A stretch of 6,395 bases of DNA from an uncultured Elusimicrobiales bacterium (GCA_934644855.1 CAKUDJ010000053.1:1-6395), one strand, 5' to 3'; shown: positions 1 to 6,311, counted from the first letter of the stretch. Translations and numbers: made by a program. The notes: generated from the sequence alone by a model not told the origin.

Positions 1-1
1 A

Positions 2-286
2 CCTTACCCTATACAACTGGGCAATATGCAAAAAGATGCCCCTGGCATTATCCACCCGTTCCACGGAAACCCGAACTACGAAAGAACATTTCATGATATG
101 AACCGTCAGCTGCGTTTATATCAGCAAGGGGGCGTAAGAGCAATTATCTTGGACTATTTTAACGCCATGCAAGAATTGCATAAACAATATCCTAAAGAAG
201 CCCCCCTTATTAGCCAGGAAATGCTAAATAATACGCTAAAAGAGGCGCAACTGTGGGCAGAAACCTACCATTTGCGTTGGAAATAA
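2..286 (+). CDS. 3' end of an unidentified protein gene
   Basis: An open frame enters from the left edge and ends at TAA 284-286, giving about 94 visible residues. An ATG lies at 26, but the frame is open upstream of it and no convincing Shine-Dalgarno sequence precedes it, so the true start is probably outside the window. The visible part is hydrophilic, with no membrane segment. It contains a histidine- and proline-rich patch (IIHPFHGNPNYERTF, about residues 17-31 of the visible part) followed by helical, charged sequence rich in Gln, Lys and Glu. I do not recognise the family. An IIH-x-x-HG patch near a C-terminus is loosely reminiscent of some glycosyltransferases, and the locus would suit one, but this is only a hint. 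A strong terminator starts 20 bases after the stop, so this gene ends its own transcription unit. Confidence 0.6.
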   Translation, partial: PYPIQLGNMQKDAPGIIHPFHGNPNYERTFHDMNRQLRLYQQGGVRAIILDYFNAMQELHKQYPKEAPLISQEMLNNTLKEAQLWAETYHLRWK

Positions 287-305
287 CAAATATTTTTGTT
301 TCATC

Positions 306-340
306 CAAATCCCCGGCCCATACCGGGGGTTTGTTTTGTG
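306..340 (+). terminator. Intrinsic (Rho-independent) terminator
   Basis: The left arm at 306-316 (CAAATCCCCGG) pairs with the right arm at 323-333 (CCGGGGGTTTG). This makes an 11-base-pair stem with one G-U pair around a six-base loop (CCCATA). The right arm runs into a T-rich tract (TTTGTTTTGTG, 330-340). The hairpin begins 20 bases after the stop codon at 286, the usual place for a terminator of the upstream gene. It separates that gene from the polysaccharide genes that follow. Confidence 0.85.
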
Positions 341-386
341 TTCCAGCAGGGCCCAAAAAACCGTTTACACAGGGTTTTAGCGTGGC

Positions 387-416
387 TTGACAGGTTCCCC
401 CGCGGCCGGACAGAAT
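387..416 (+). promoter_or_regulatory. Candidate sigma-70-type promoter upstream of the GT8 gene
   Basis: A perfect -35 box TTGACA (387-392) is followed after 18 bases by CAGAAT (411-416), which matches the -10 consensus at four of six positions. The spacer is very GC-rich. The promoter would start transcription near 423 and give a leader of about 130 bases before the GT8 start codon at 557. It lies between the upstream terminator and the first glycosyltransferase gene, where a promoter for the cluster is expected. The -10 box is imperfect, and a second candidate lies at 454-462. Confidence 0.4.
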
Positions 417-453
417 GCGTAGGATTAAAACGCCAAAATACAAACTGAATATG

Positions 454-462
454 TGGTACAAT
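454..462 (+). promoter_or_regulatory. Candidate extended -10 promoter element
   Basis: The sequence TGGTACAAT fits an extended -10 element: TG, one base, then TACAAT, which is five of six bases of TATAAT. No good -35 box lies 16-18 bases upstream, but extended -10 promoters often lack one. Transcription would begin near 469, leaving a leader of about 88 bases before the GT8 gene. The rest of the 287-556 gap shows no gene that I can support on either strand. Confidence 0.35.
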
Positions 463-556
463 ATCCATATATGTAAGTAATAAAAAGCGGCGGAAGATAT
501 AAATTTTTCCTGCAACACATTAAAGCTTTGATATTTTTGAAAAAAGAGGTCTATGT

Positions 557-1510
557 ATGAAAGATAAAGCAATATTTTTCAGTTGCAATAAAAAGTTTGT
601 TTTCACTTTGGCTGTTGCGCTTTTAAGTTTCAAAAAATACAATACCGCCCTCTTGCAGGAAACAGATATTTTAATCTATCAACAGGGGTTTGCCCAAGAA
701 GACAAAGACTTGCTGAATAAAATTTTACCCTGTAAAATTGTGGAATATCAATTCCCCTTAAAAACCGATTTTAATGACATAAATTTCAAAAATTTCACCC
801 AACTTGCCTTTGCCCGCTACGAAATTTTTAATTTGTTGGATTCCTATGAAAAAATTTTATATATGGATGTAGACGTGATGGTAGGCGGGGACCTGTCTTA
901 TATTTTTAACAATTTTGGCAATACCAACAGCATTGCCCTGTGCAAAGACAGCCAAAAAGGGTTAAACTTAATTACCAAAAATTTTATTAAGCCGCTGCCG
1001 CAGTATGATATGACGGTACCGTGCTATAATTCCGGCGTAATTTTATTTAGCAAAAATATTCCGCAGCGCAAAGAATTGGCCGCCTGGTGTTATCAAAAGA
1101 CGGTAGAGTGGCTCAAAAACCTGGTCTGCCCAGACCAAGGGGTATTAAATGTTATGTTCCAAGAGTTTAATATCCCCCCGGAAGTTTTGCCCGATTTCTG
1201 CAACTGCTTGCCCAGCAATAAAAAATTTTTAGATAAAAAATGTAAAGATGTTTTAATTTACCATTGTGCGGGCGGAGGGTTGCGTTTTTGGACATATACT
1301 TGGAACGAACCTTGGCAGCAGTTTTATCGGGAATACTTAAAACTTGGCGGGCAGCCGCACCCGGATAAAGAACATTGGTGGCTGCAAACCATCAAAAAAC
1401 ACCACCTATACAAATTCGGTTTTTTTGACAGAAGCCCGGACCCGCAAATGCACCCGGCCAGATTTATTAAATATATTTTTAATTATTGCAAAAATTTAAT
1501 CGGATTATAA
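557..1510 (+). CDS. GT8-family glycosyltransferase
   Basis: This 317-residue protein is predicted to be a cytoplasmic, retaining glycosyltransferase of family GT8 (the LPS galactosyl/glucosyltransferase and glycogenin fold), transferring a hexose from a nucleotide sugar to a growing surface glycan. The metal-binding DxD is DVD at residues 104-106 inside LYMDVDVMV. Other GT8 landmarks are YNSGVILFS (157-165), DQGVLN (193-198) and the C-terminal histidine in IYHCAGG (H236) with nearby tryptophans. There is no signal peptide. The start is supported by AGAGG (545-549), seven bases before ATG 557. An overlapping ATG at 553 opens only a four-codon frame (553-567) and is ignored. The next gene begins five bases after the stop, so the two are surely cotranscribed. 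Donor and acceptor cannot be read from the sequence. Confidence 0.9.
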   Translation: MKDKAIFFSCNKKFVFTLAVALLSFKKYNTALLQETDILIYQQGFAQEDKDLLNKILPCKIVEYQFPLKTDFNDINFKNFTQLAFARYEIFNLLDSYEKILYMDVDVMVGGDLSYIFNNFGNTNSIALCKDSQKGLNLITKNFIKPLPQYDMTVPCYNSGVILFSKNIPQRKELAAWCYQKTVEWLKNLVCPDQGVLNVMFQEFNIPPEVLPDFCNCLPSNKKFLDKKCKDVLIYHCAGGGLRFWTYTWNEPWQQFYREYLKLGGQPHPDKEHWWLQTIKKHHLYKFGFFDRSPDPQMHPARFIKYIFNYCKNLIGL

Positions 1511-1515
1511 AAGCG

Positions 1516-2448
1516 ATGAATAAAACAGAGAAAATATTAATTTTGCGCCGAGAAGGTTCTCTTGGGGATTCTATTTTAACGCGGGATTATTACAAATCAA
1601 TAAAACAACATCATGCAGCCACTCAAGTGGATGTATTTTGTTTATATACCGCCTTACCCTTTTTGAAGACCCTGAAAGACATTGATAATATTTACTCCAT
1701 TAAAGTGCATAAACTCCGCCCGCACAGATGTTGGTTGTCTTTCTTATTTTATGGTTTATTTTTTAGGTTTAAGAGATATACGTATGTTATAGACGACAAC
1801 CCCTATGAAGGTAAAAATTGGGCTTTTTTACTATGGTTAATCGGTAAAAATAAAGTTTTACATACCGGCAAACTATTTCCAAGCCCTAAAGAAAGAGTGG
1901 CGTATTTCTTAAACAAAATAGGCATTAAACTTGTGGATTCCACCTTGGAAATCAATAATAAATCCGCCGATAAATTAAATGCTTTTTTAGAAAAAAACAA
2001 CGTCCGTAAATATATTGTTCTTAATTGTTTCGGTTCCATAAAAGAAAGGAGTTTTTCCCCTCAAACTTTTAATGTACTAATTAAAAAACTTAGAGAAACA
2101 AACATTTTATATCCTGTTATTTTTCCGTATCAGCCTTTTCAAAAAGAGTTGTTATCCGCCTATAAAAATGTAAACAATGTTTTCTATTTTGAAACAAGCA
2201 ACCCCGGCGATTTATTTGCTTTAATTGCGCATCCGAACAATGCGCTGACCATTACCCCGGACACAAGCGTTATTCATATTACAGCGGTTTTTCATAAAAA
2301 AACGGTTATATTTTATCAAAATATCTATGGGCTTGCCTCTCATAATGCGTTGGCAGCCACCGTCATGTCAACCGGTAATGATGTAAATATTTTTGATATG
2401 AACTGCTTTACGGAGTCATTAAAAAAAGCGGAAGTTTATAATGATTAA
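1516..2448 (+). CDS. GT9-family (heptosyltransferase-like) glycosyltransferase
   Basis: The product is about 310 residues and resembles the ADP-heptose:LPS heptosyltransferase family (GT9, GT-B fold). The N-terminus KILILRREGSLGDSILT (residues 6-22) carries the glycine-containing GSLGD loop typical of the family. The C-terminal half has IVLNCFGS (167-174), which normally opens the nucleotide-sugar domain, and TPDTSVIH (247-254), equivalent to the D-(S/T)-x-x-x-H donor-site motif. ATG 1516 is preferred over an in-frame TTG at 1486, which lies inside the GT8 gene. ATG 1516 lacks a clear Shine-Dalgarno sequence and follows the GT8 stop by five bases, so it probably relies on translational coupling. 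The sequence is divergent: many GT9 proteins outside core-heptose synthesis transfer other sugars, so heptose is not assured. The gene looks slightly more AT-rich than the rml genes. Confidence 0.85.
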   Translation: MNKTEKILILRREGSLGDSILTRDYYKSIKQHHAATQVDVFCLYTALPFLKTLKDIDNIYSIKVHKLRPHRCWLSFLFYGLFFRFKRYTYVIDDNPYEGKNWAFLLWLIGKNKVLHTGKLFPSPKERVAYFLNKIGIKLVDSTLEINNKSADKLNAFLEKNNVRKYIVLNCFGSIKERSFSPQTFNVLIKKLRETNILYPVIFPYQPFQKELLSAYKNVNNVFYFETSNPGDLFALIAHPNNALTITPDTSVIHITAVFHKKTVIFYQNIYGLASHNALAATVMSTGNDVNIFDMNCFTESLKKAEVYND

Positions 2449-2545
2449 AACACCCCCGGGCCGGGTTTAGGTGCCGGCTGCCCGGTACGCAGCGGCCCGA
2501 CGGACGGTTTTGAAGGTGCAAACAATATAATTAAGGATTTATCTT
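2449..2545 (+). other. GC-rich intergenic segment with hairpin
   Basis: These 97 bases separate the GT9 gene from the RgpF-family gene and contrast sharply with the AT-rich flanks. GTGCCGG (2471-2477) pairs with CCGGTAC (2482-2488) around CTGC, a seven-base-pair stem with one G-U pair. No T-tract follows, so it is not a classic terminator. It could stabilise mRNA, slow the polymerase or be a remnant of something lost. I see no gene in any frame. A TATAAT at 2526-2531 lies too close to the ribosome binding site to be a convincing promoter. Confidence 0.45.
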
Positions 2546-3469
2546 ATGCCCAAACGTATATGTTTATTTGCCGGATACCATAAGAAAAACATTATTTCAG
2601 ATTATGTTTTGTATTATTTGAAACATCTGGCAGAATTTGCGGATATTTATTATTTGGCGGATTGCGATATGCCGCAAATCCAATTAGATAAATTGAAGCC
2701 GTATGTTAAAAATGCCTGGGCCTACAGACATGAAAAGTATGATTTCGGCTCTTGGCAGGAACTTATCCGTAAAATAGGCATTCCCACCCTACTGGAGTAT
2801 GATTATTGTATTTTTGCCAACGATTCCGTTTTTGCGCCGCTGTTCCCGATGAATCCTATTTTTGAAAAAGCAGAAAAAGATTCTCGCTTGGACGCCTGGG
2901 CATTAAATTCTTTTGATGATGAATTTTTCGGGAGTCATTTTTTTGTTTTTAGAACAAAAACCTTTTTGAACGCAGGCATTAAAAGTTTTTGGCAATCCAT
3001 AACCAAACAAAAAACCCTGATAGACGTTATTACACGTTATGAAAAGCATTTACCTAAGTTGCTTAGAGAGAACGGTTTTGTTTGTAAAGTTTTTTGCAAT
3101 TTACCCTATAAATCTATCCAAGATTATTGGAAGGATTATATAAAAAACGGTTTTCCGCTGTTAAAAATCAAACTGTTTACCTTGCCGGAATACAATAAAT
3201 ACCTGTATAATTGGAGAAAATTTATAAAAAAACACACCACCTTCCCCGATTATTTAATTGATAAACACTTACAGACCTTGGACATAGATGTAAAAAAGTT
3301 TGATTCCCGGGCTTTTAAGATAAAAACATTATTTTCTGCCCTTTCACAATGGCGTAAAAATAATTTCAGGCTGCATTTTTGCAAAGGCACACTCATTATT
3401 GTTTTATTTGGCTGTTCTATTTACAATAATGAATATAAAAATAAAAAATACGGCTTAGAAAAATTTTGA
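2546..3469 (+). CDS. RgpF-family rhamnan synthesis protein (putative glycosyltransferase)
   Basis: This 307-residue protein matches the rhamnan synthesis F family, named after streptococcal RgpF, which helps build rhamnose-containing cell-wall polysaccharide. Supporting features in order are ICLFAGYH (5-12), where the family usually has a hydrophobic strand ending in a histidine; SDYVLYYLKHLAE (18-30); a strand ADIYYLAD (32-39); R61 followed by YDFGSW (65-70); and IFANDSVFAPLFPM (89-102), the family's NDS motif. HFFVF (131-135) also fits. It is shorter than the two-part RgpF proteins of about 580 residues and corresponds to the single-domain form. A hydrophobic stretch near residues 282-292 is too short to call a membrane segment. 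The start is supported by AAGGA (2533-2537), eight bases before the ATG. The rml genes begin 27 bases downstream, which fits a rhamnosyltransferase-like role; this is inference. Confidence 0.8.
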   Translation: MPKRICLFAGYHKKNIISDYVLYYLKHLAEFADIYYLADCDMPQIQLDKLKPYVKNAWAYRHEKYDFGSWQELIRKIGIPTLLEYDYCIFANDSVFAPLFPMNPIFEKAEKDSRLDAWALNSFDDEFFGSHFFVFRTKTFLNAGIKSFWQSITKQKTLIDVITRYEKHLPKLLRENGFVCKVFCNLPYKSIQDYWKDYIKNGFPLLKIKLFTLPEYNKYLYNWRKFIKKHTTFPDYLIDKHLQTLDIDVKKFDSRAFKIKTLFSALSQWRKNNFRLHFCKGTLIIVLFGCSIYNNEYKNKKYGLEKF

Positions 3470-3496
3470 AATAAACTAACACAATAGGAGTAAAAT

Positions 3497-4381
3497 ATGA
3501 AAGGAATAATATTAGCAGGCGGTACCGGCTCCAGGTTATACCCGGCAACATTAGCGGTTTCAAAACAGCTCATCCCCATTTATGACAAACCGATGATTTA
3601 TTATCCTTTATCCGTTTTAATGTTGGCCGGCATTAGAGAAATTTTAATCATTAGCACCCCCAATGACTTACCTGCTTTCAAAAAACTGTTGGGGGACGGC
3701 AGTGATTACGGCATGACGTTCTGCTATAAAGAGCAGCCGCGCCCGGAAGGCTTGGCCCAGGCATTTATTATCGGGGAGGATTTTATCGGCGACGATAATG
3801 TTTGCTTAATTTTGGGCGATAATATTTTTTATGGTAAAGATTTGCCCCTGCTTGTTAAACGCGCGGCGGCCCGCAAAACGGGCGCAACCATTTTTGGTTA
3901 TCATGTTAAAGATGCCAGCGCCTACGGCGTTGTAGAAATTGATAACAACAAAAAAGCCGTTTCTATTGAAGAAAAACCGCAAAACCCCAAATCCCATTGG
4001 GCGGTGACAGGTTTGTATTTTTATGATAAACGCGTTGTTGAAATTGCCAAAAACCTTAAACCCTCCGCCCGGGGCGAGCTTGAAATTACCGCGGTAAACG
4101 ATTGGTACTTAAAACACAATGAACTTTCTGTTGAACTGATGGGGCGCGGTATGGCATGGTTGGACACGGGAACCCATGCGGATTTAATAAAAGCATCCAT
4201 ATTTATTGAAGCATTAGAAAACAGACAAGGCCTGAAAATTGCCTGCCTGGAAGCCATTGCCTATAAAAACGGTTGGGTTAGTTTAGAGCAAATCATCAAG
4301 CGCGCCAATATAATGAAAAACACAGAATACGGCAAAAATATTCTAAACATTCCAGAGGACCAAAAAAATGGATTTTTTTAA
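3497..4381 (+). CDS. rmlA: Glucose-1-phosphate thymidylyltransferase RmlA
   Basis: RmlA joins dTTP and glucose-1-phosphate to give dTDP-glucose and pyrophosphate, the first step of dTDP-rhamnose synthesis in the cytoplasm. At 294 residues it is full length for the short, feedback-inhibited type. Motifs are all present: [11 protein letters not shown] (8-18, nucleotide binding), [18 protein letters not shown] (21-38), [12 protein letters not shown] (79-90), [10 protein letters not shown] (104-113, with metal/substrate Asp108), IEEKP (157-161), [10 protein letters not shown] (193-202) and [10 protein letters not shown] (221-230). The start is supported by AGGAG (3486-3490), six bases before the ATG. 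Its last 14 bases overlap the start of rmlC, so it leads a tightly coupled rmlA-rmlC-rmlD unit. Nothing looks damaged. Confidence 0.97.
   Translation: MKGIILAGGTGSRLYPATLAVSKQLIPIYDKPMIYYPLSVLMLAGIREILIISTPNDLPAFKKLLGDGSDYGMTFCYKEQPRPEGLAQAFIIGEDFIGDDNVCLILGDNIFYGKDLPLLVKRAAARKTGATIFGYHVKDASAYGVVEIDNNKKAVSIEEKPQNPKSHWAVTGLYFYDKRVVEIAKNLKPSARGELEITAVNDWYLKHNELSVELMGRGMAWLDTGTHADLIKASIFIEALENRQGLKIACLEAIAYKNGWVSLEQIIKRANIMKNTEYGKNILNIPEDQKNGFF
4362..4379 (+). repeat. A7/T7 inverted repeat over the rmlC start codon
   Basis: Seven A's (4362-4368) and seven T's (4373-4379) flank TGGA, so the ATG of rmlC (4368) sits at the hairpin's edge and codons 2-4 of rmlC fall in the T-run. The same bases encode the last residues of RmlA and end at its stop codon. 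An A-U stem is weak, but ribosomes finishing rmlA would open it, consistent with translational coupling. Homopolymer runs like this are also slippage-prone. Confidence 0.5.
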
Positions 4382-4922
4382 CACTCCCATCGCGGGCTTG
4401 TTGGTTTTAGCCCCCCGCGTGTTTAATGACAACAGAGGGTATTTTTTTGAATCATACAATAAAAATACACTGGCTGAAATAGGTATTCATACAGATTTCG
4501 TACAAGATAATGAATCTTACTCCTGCCAAAACACGTTAAGGGGGTTGCATTTTCAAAAACCGCCGTTTGCCCAAGCAAAACTGGTTCGGGTTATTGAGGG
4601 CCGCGTATGGGATGTGGCTGTTGATTTGCGTAAAGACAGCCCGACCTTCGGCCAATGGTTTGGGGTGGAATTATCCGCGGAAAACAAAAAACAATTTTTT
4701 ATTCCGCGCGGCTTTGCCCATGGTTTTTCCGTTTTATCCCAAACAGCCAAATTTGCTTATAAATGCGATAATTTTTACAACAAAGCCAGCGAAGGCGCCA
4801 TTTTATTTAATGACCCGGACCTGCATATTGATTGGAAAATTGATACCGCACTATCCAACCTATCCGCCAAAGATAAACTGAACCAGCCTTTTGCGAAATA
4901 TAAGGAGAACCCATGCTTTTAA
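4368..4922 (+). CDS. rmlC: dTDP-4-dehydrorhamnose 3,5-epimerase RmlC
   Basis: RmlC epimerises C3 and C5 of dTDP-4-keto-6-deoxy-glucose to give dTDP-4-keto-L-rhamnose. The 184 residues match the usual length of this cupin-fold enzyme. Family motifs are RGYFFESYN (23-31), QDNESYS (46-52), LRGLHFQ (57-63, with catalytic base His61), [19 protein letters not shown] (69-87, with Lys70), SPTFG (90-94), IPRGFAHGF (111-119), FAYKCDNFY (128-136, with Tyr130 in the place of the catalytic tyrosine) and the late DPDLHIDW (148-155). ATG 4368 is preceded by AGAGGA (4354-4359) with eight bases between, and the gene overlaps rmlA by 14 bases and rmlD by 10. That layout indicates one mRNA and coupled translation. 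The enzyme looks intact. Confidence 0.96.
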   Translation: MDFFNTPIAGLLVLAPRVFNDNRGYFFESYNKNTLAEIGIHTDFVQDNESYSCQNTLRGLHFQKPPFAQAKLVRVIEGRVWDVAVDLRKDSPTFGQWFGVELSAENKKQFFIPRGFAHGFSVLSQTAKFAYKCDNFYNKASEGAILFNDPDLHIDWKIDTALSNLSAKDKLNQPFAKYKENPCF

Positions 4923-5749
4923 TTACCGGCGCAAAAGGGCAGCTTGGCCAATGCTTTCAAGATTTACTTACCGCCAAAGAAGCCCTTTTTACGGATGCGG
5001 ACGAGTTGAATATTACCGATAAAGACGCGGTTTTAGGCTTTAATCAACCGTTAAGCGGCATCATAAACTGTGCCGCCTATACCAATGTGGACAAAGCGGA
5101 AGACGAGCAGGCCCTTGCCGCAAAAATAAATGTGCAAGGCCCGCAAAACCTGTCTTTATTAGCGCAAAAACAAAACATTCCCTTCATCCATATTTCCACG
5201 GATTATGTTTATGACGGGAAATCAAACACACCGATAACGGAAAATGCCCAAACGGCACCCCTGGGAGTGTATGGCAGAACAAAACTGGAAGGGGAGCAAG
5301 AAGCCCTCCGTTTTGCCCCTACGGCGTTAATTATCCGCACCGCCTGGCTATATAGCCCCTATGGAAAAAACTTTGTTAAAACCATGCTTTCATTAGGAAA
5401 AACCAAAGAACAAATTAATGTAGTCTATGACCAAGTGGGTACCCCTACGTACGCCCCCCATTTGGCACAGGCTATTCTAAACATTTTGCCGCAAATTAAG
5501 CCGGGGACCAAGCAAATTTACCACTTTTCAAACGAAGGGGTTTGCAGTTGGTATGATTTTGCCTGGTATGTTTTAAGCAAGGCCGGCAGCAAATGCAAAA
5601 TTAACCCCATTTTAAGCAAAGAATACCCCACCAAGGCCACCCGGCCGGCGTATTCTGTATTAAGCAAAAATAAAATTAAAACCGATTTTAAGTTAAATAT
5701 TCCTCATTGGATAACGGGAGCGGAACAATGCCTGAAGAAACTGGTTTAA
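4913..5749 (+). CDS. rmlD: dTDP-4-dehydrorhamnose reductase RmlD
   Basis: RmlD reduces dTDP-4-keto-L-rhamnose with NAD(P)H to dTDP-L-rhamnose, the activated sugar for rhamnosyltransferases. At 278 residues it is a normal-length extended short-chain dehydrogenase. The Rossmann motif GAKGQLG spans 6-12. NCAAYTNVDKAE (52-63) and STDYVYDG (95-102, catalytic Ser/Thr region) follow, and the catalytic pair is Tyr120/Lys124 in YGRTK. RTAWLYSPYGKNFVKTM is the characteristic later RmlD motif. The start is supported by AAGGAG (4902-4907), five bases before the ATG, and the gene overlaps rmlC by 10 bases. Its 3' end overlaps the start of the putative rmlB remnant by 22 bases, so an intact rmlB may once have been the next coupled gene. 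Confidence 0.96.
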   Translation: MLLITGAKGQLGQCFQDLLTAKEALFTDADELNITDKDAVLGFNQPLSGIINCAAYTNVDKAEDEQALAAKINVQGPQNLSLLAQKQNIPFIHISTDYVYDGKSNTPITENAQTAPLGVYGRTKLEGEQEALRFAPTALIIRTAWLYSPYGKNFVKTMLSLGKTKEQINVVYDQVGTPTYAPHLAQAILNILPQIKPGTKQIYHFSNEGVCSWYDFAWYVLSKAGSKCKINPILSKEYPTKATRPAYSVLSKNKIKTDFKLNIPHWITGAEQCLKKLV

Positions 5750-5838
5750 CCGCAGGCAGAGCCGGATGTATTGGCTCCCATTTGATTCCTTATGCCCCAG
5801 CCGCCACCCCAAAACCCCAAACGGCCCGGCAAGCATAA
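5728..5838 (+). pseudogene. Possible remnant of rmlB (dTDP-glucose 4,6-dehydratase) N-terminus
   Basis: A 36-codon frame from ATG 5728 to TAA 5836-5838 contains TAGRAGCIGSHLI (residues 8-20). It lines up with the nucleotide-binding start of RmlB and related NAD-dependent sugar dehydratases or epimerases, typically VTGGAGFIGSHLI. Nine of 13 positions agree, including the GxxGxIGSHLI core. After about residue 22 the frame turns into Pro/Ala-rich sequence from a GC-rich stretch and resembles nothing I know. Rhamnose gene sets are often ordered rmlA, rmlC, rmlD, rmlB, so this is where rmlB would be expected, with its ATG just inside the end of rmlD. The likely reading is a deletion that left only the first about 20 codons. 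Chance similarity or remains of another sugar-nucleotide epimerase are alternatives. The NAD site alone cannot be an active enzyme. Confidence 0.45.
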
Positions 5839-5845
5839 GAAAATT

Positions 5846-5875
5846 TTGATACAGGTATTGTAAAAACAGTAAAAT
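5846..5875 (+). promoter_or_regulatory. Candidate sigma-70-type promoter for the ketoisomerase gene
   Basis: TTGATA (5846-5851, five of six -35 bases) and TAAAAT (5870-5875, five of six -10 bases) are 18 bases apart. Transcription would begin near 5882, just ahead of the ribosome binding site GGAG at 5883-5886, giving a very short leader. This would allow the ketoisomerase gene to be expressed independently of the rml genes. AT-rich sequence readily produces such matches, so the call is moderate. Confidence 0.45.
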
Positions 5876-5882
5876 GGTATTT

Positions 5883-5886
5883 GGAG
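5883..5886 (+). promoter_or_regulatory. Ribosome binding site that fixes the ketoisomerase start
   Basis: GGAG lies eight bases before ATG 5895. An in-frame ATG at 5874 would place this sequence inside the coding region and would itself overlap the candidate -10 box. The family's N-terminus also begins close to residue 1 of the shorter form, so 5895 is the better start. Confidence 0.75.
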
Positions 5887-5894
5887 AATCCAAA

Positions 5895-6311
5895 ATGATA
5901 CAAAATATCCAACTCATTACCCTGCCCGTTTTAGGGGACGAAAGAGGCTCTTTAATTGCGTTAGAGGGTGAATCTAAACTTATTCCGTTTGAAGTGAAAA
6001 GAGTGTATTATATTTTTGGCACCACCCCCCATACAACGCGCGGGAAACACGCCCATTATAAACTCCAGCAACTACTTGTTTGCACATCAGGTTCTTGTGA
6101 TATTTTGCTTGATAACGGCACAGAAAAACAAGTTATTAAATTAGATTCCCCCACCAAAGGGTTGCTTATAACCAATGGCCCTTTAATTTGGCGTGAAATG
6201 AGCAATTTCAGTAAAGATTGCGTCCTAATGGTATTGGCAAGCGCGCATTATGACGAAACCGACTATATAAGAAATTATGAAGATTTTTTGAAAGAGGCCC
6301 ACAACCGCTAA
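5895..6311 (+). CDS. FdtA/QdtA-type dTDP-4-keto-6-deoxyglucose 3,4-ketoisomerase
   Basis: This 138-residue small cupin belongs to the sugar 3,4-ketoisomerase family (FdtA, QdtA, TylM3-like, also the WxcM C-terminal domain). These enzymes move the keto group of dTDP-4-keto-6-deoxyglucose from C4 to C3, preparing it for an aminotransferase that makes dTDP-3-amino-3,6-dideoxyhexoses such as Fuc3N or Qui3N. Signature sequences are LGDERGSL (13-20), the histidine motif RGKHAHYKLQQ (49-59, with His52 and His54 as the likely catalytic pair), and C-terminal SAHYDETDYIRNYEDF (116-131). FdtA and QdtA differ in the stereochemistry at C4 of the product, and I cannot tell which this is. The gene stands apart from rmlD by 145 bases with its own candidate promoter. 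The aminotransferase that normally follows would have to lie beyond the window. Confidence 0.9.
   Translation: MIQNIQLITLPVLGDERGSLIALEGESKLIPFEVKRVYYIFGTTPHTTRGKHAHYKLQQLLVCTSGSCDILLDNGTEKQVIKLDSPTKGLLITNGPLIWREMSNFSKDCVLMVLASAHYDETDYIRNYEDFLKEAHNR

Noticed and set aside
355..378. AAAACC/GGTTTT inverted repeat as a second terminator
   Set aside because: The six-base-pair stem is weak with a ten-base loop, and no T-tract follows beyond the stem itself.
210..572. 120-codon minus-strand open frame
   Set aside because: It runs through the terminator and promoter region and over the end of the first gene. Its translation has no recognisable domain and no ribosome binding site was seen.
1486..1515. 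TTG start giving the GT9 protein ten extra N-terminal residues
   Set aside because: It lies inside the end of the GT8 gene, and the GT9 family's first strand begins right after ATG 1516. Neither start has a good ribosome site, but ATG 1516 fits coupling and family alignment.
2526..2531. Perfect TATAAT before the RgpF-family gene
   Set aside because: No -35 box is at the right distance, and transcription would start at or after the ribosome binding site (2533-2537), so it is more likely part of an AT-rich translation leader.
2449..2560. Read-through frame after the GT9 stop, containing GPTDGFEGANNIIKDL
   Set aside because: It is in frame with GT9 but matches no GT9 C-terminus or other family I know, and no start or ribosome site supports it.
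4567..4881. 104-codon plus-strand frame inside rmlC
   Set aside because: It is a shifted-frame shadow of rmlC, whose own frame carries all the RmlC motifs.
5874..5894. ATG giving seven extra residues to the ketoisomerase
   Set aside because: GGAG at 5883-5886 is correctly spaced for ATG 5895, and the extra residues do not belong to the family's N-terminus.
5693..5917. 74-codon minus-strand open frame spanning the rmlD end, the gap and the ketoisomerase start
   Set aside because: It overlaps two real genes on the opposite strand and encodes no recognisable motif.
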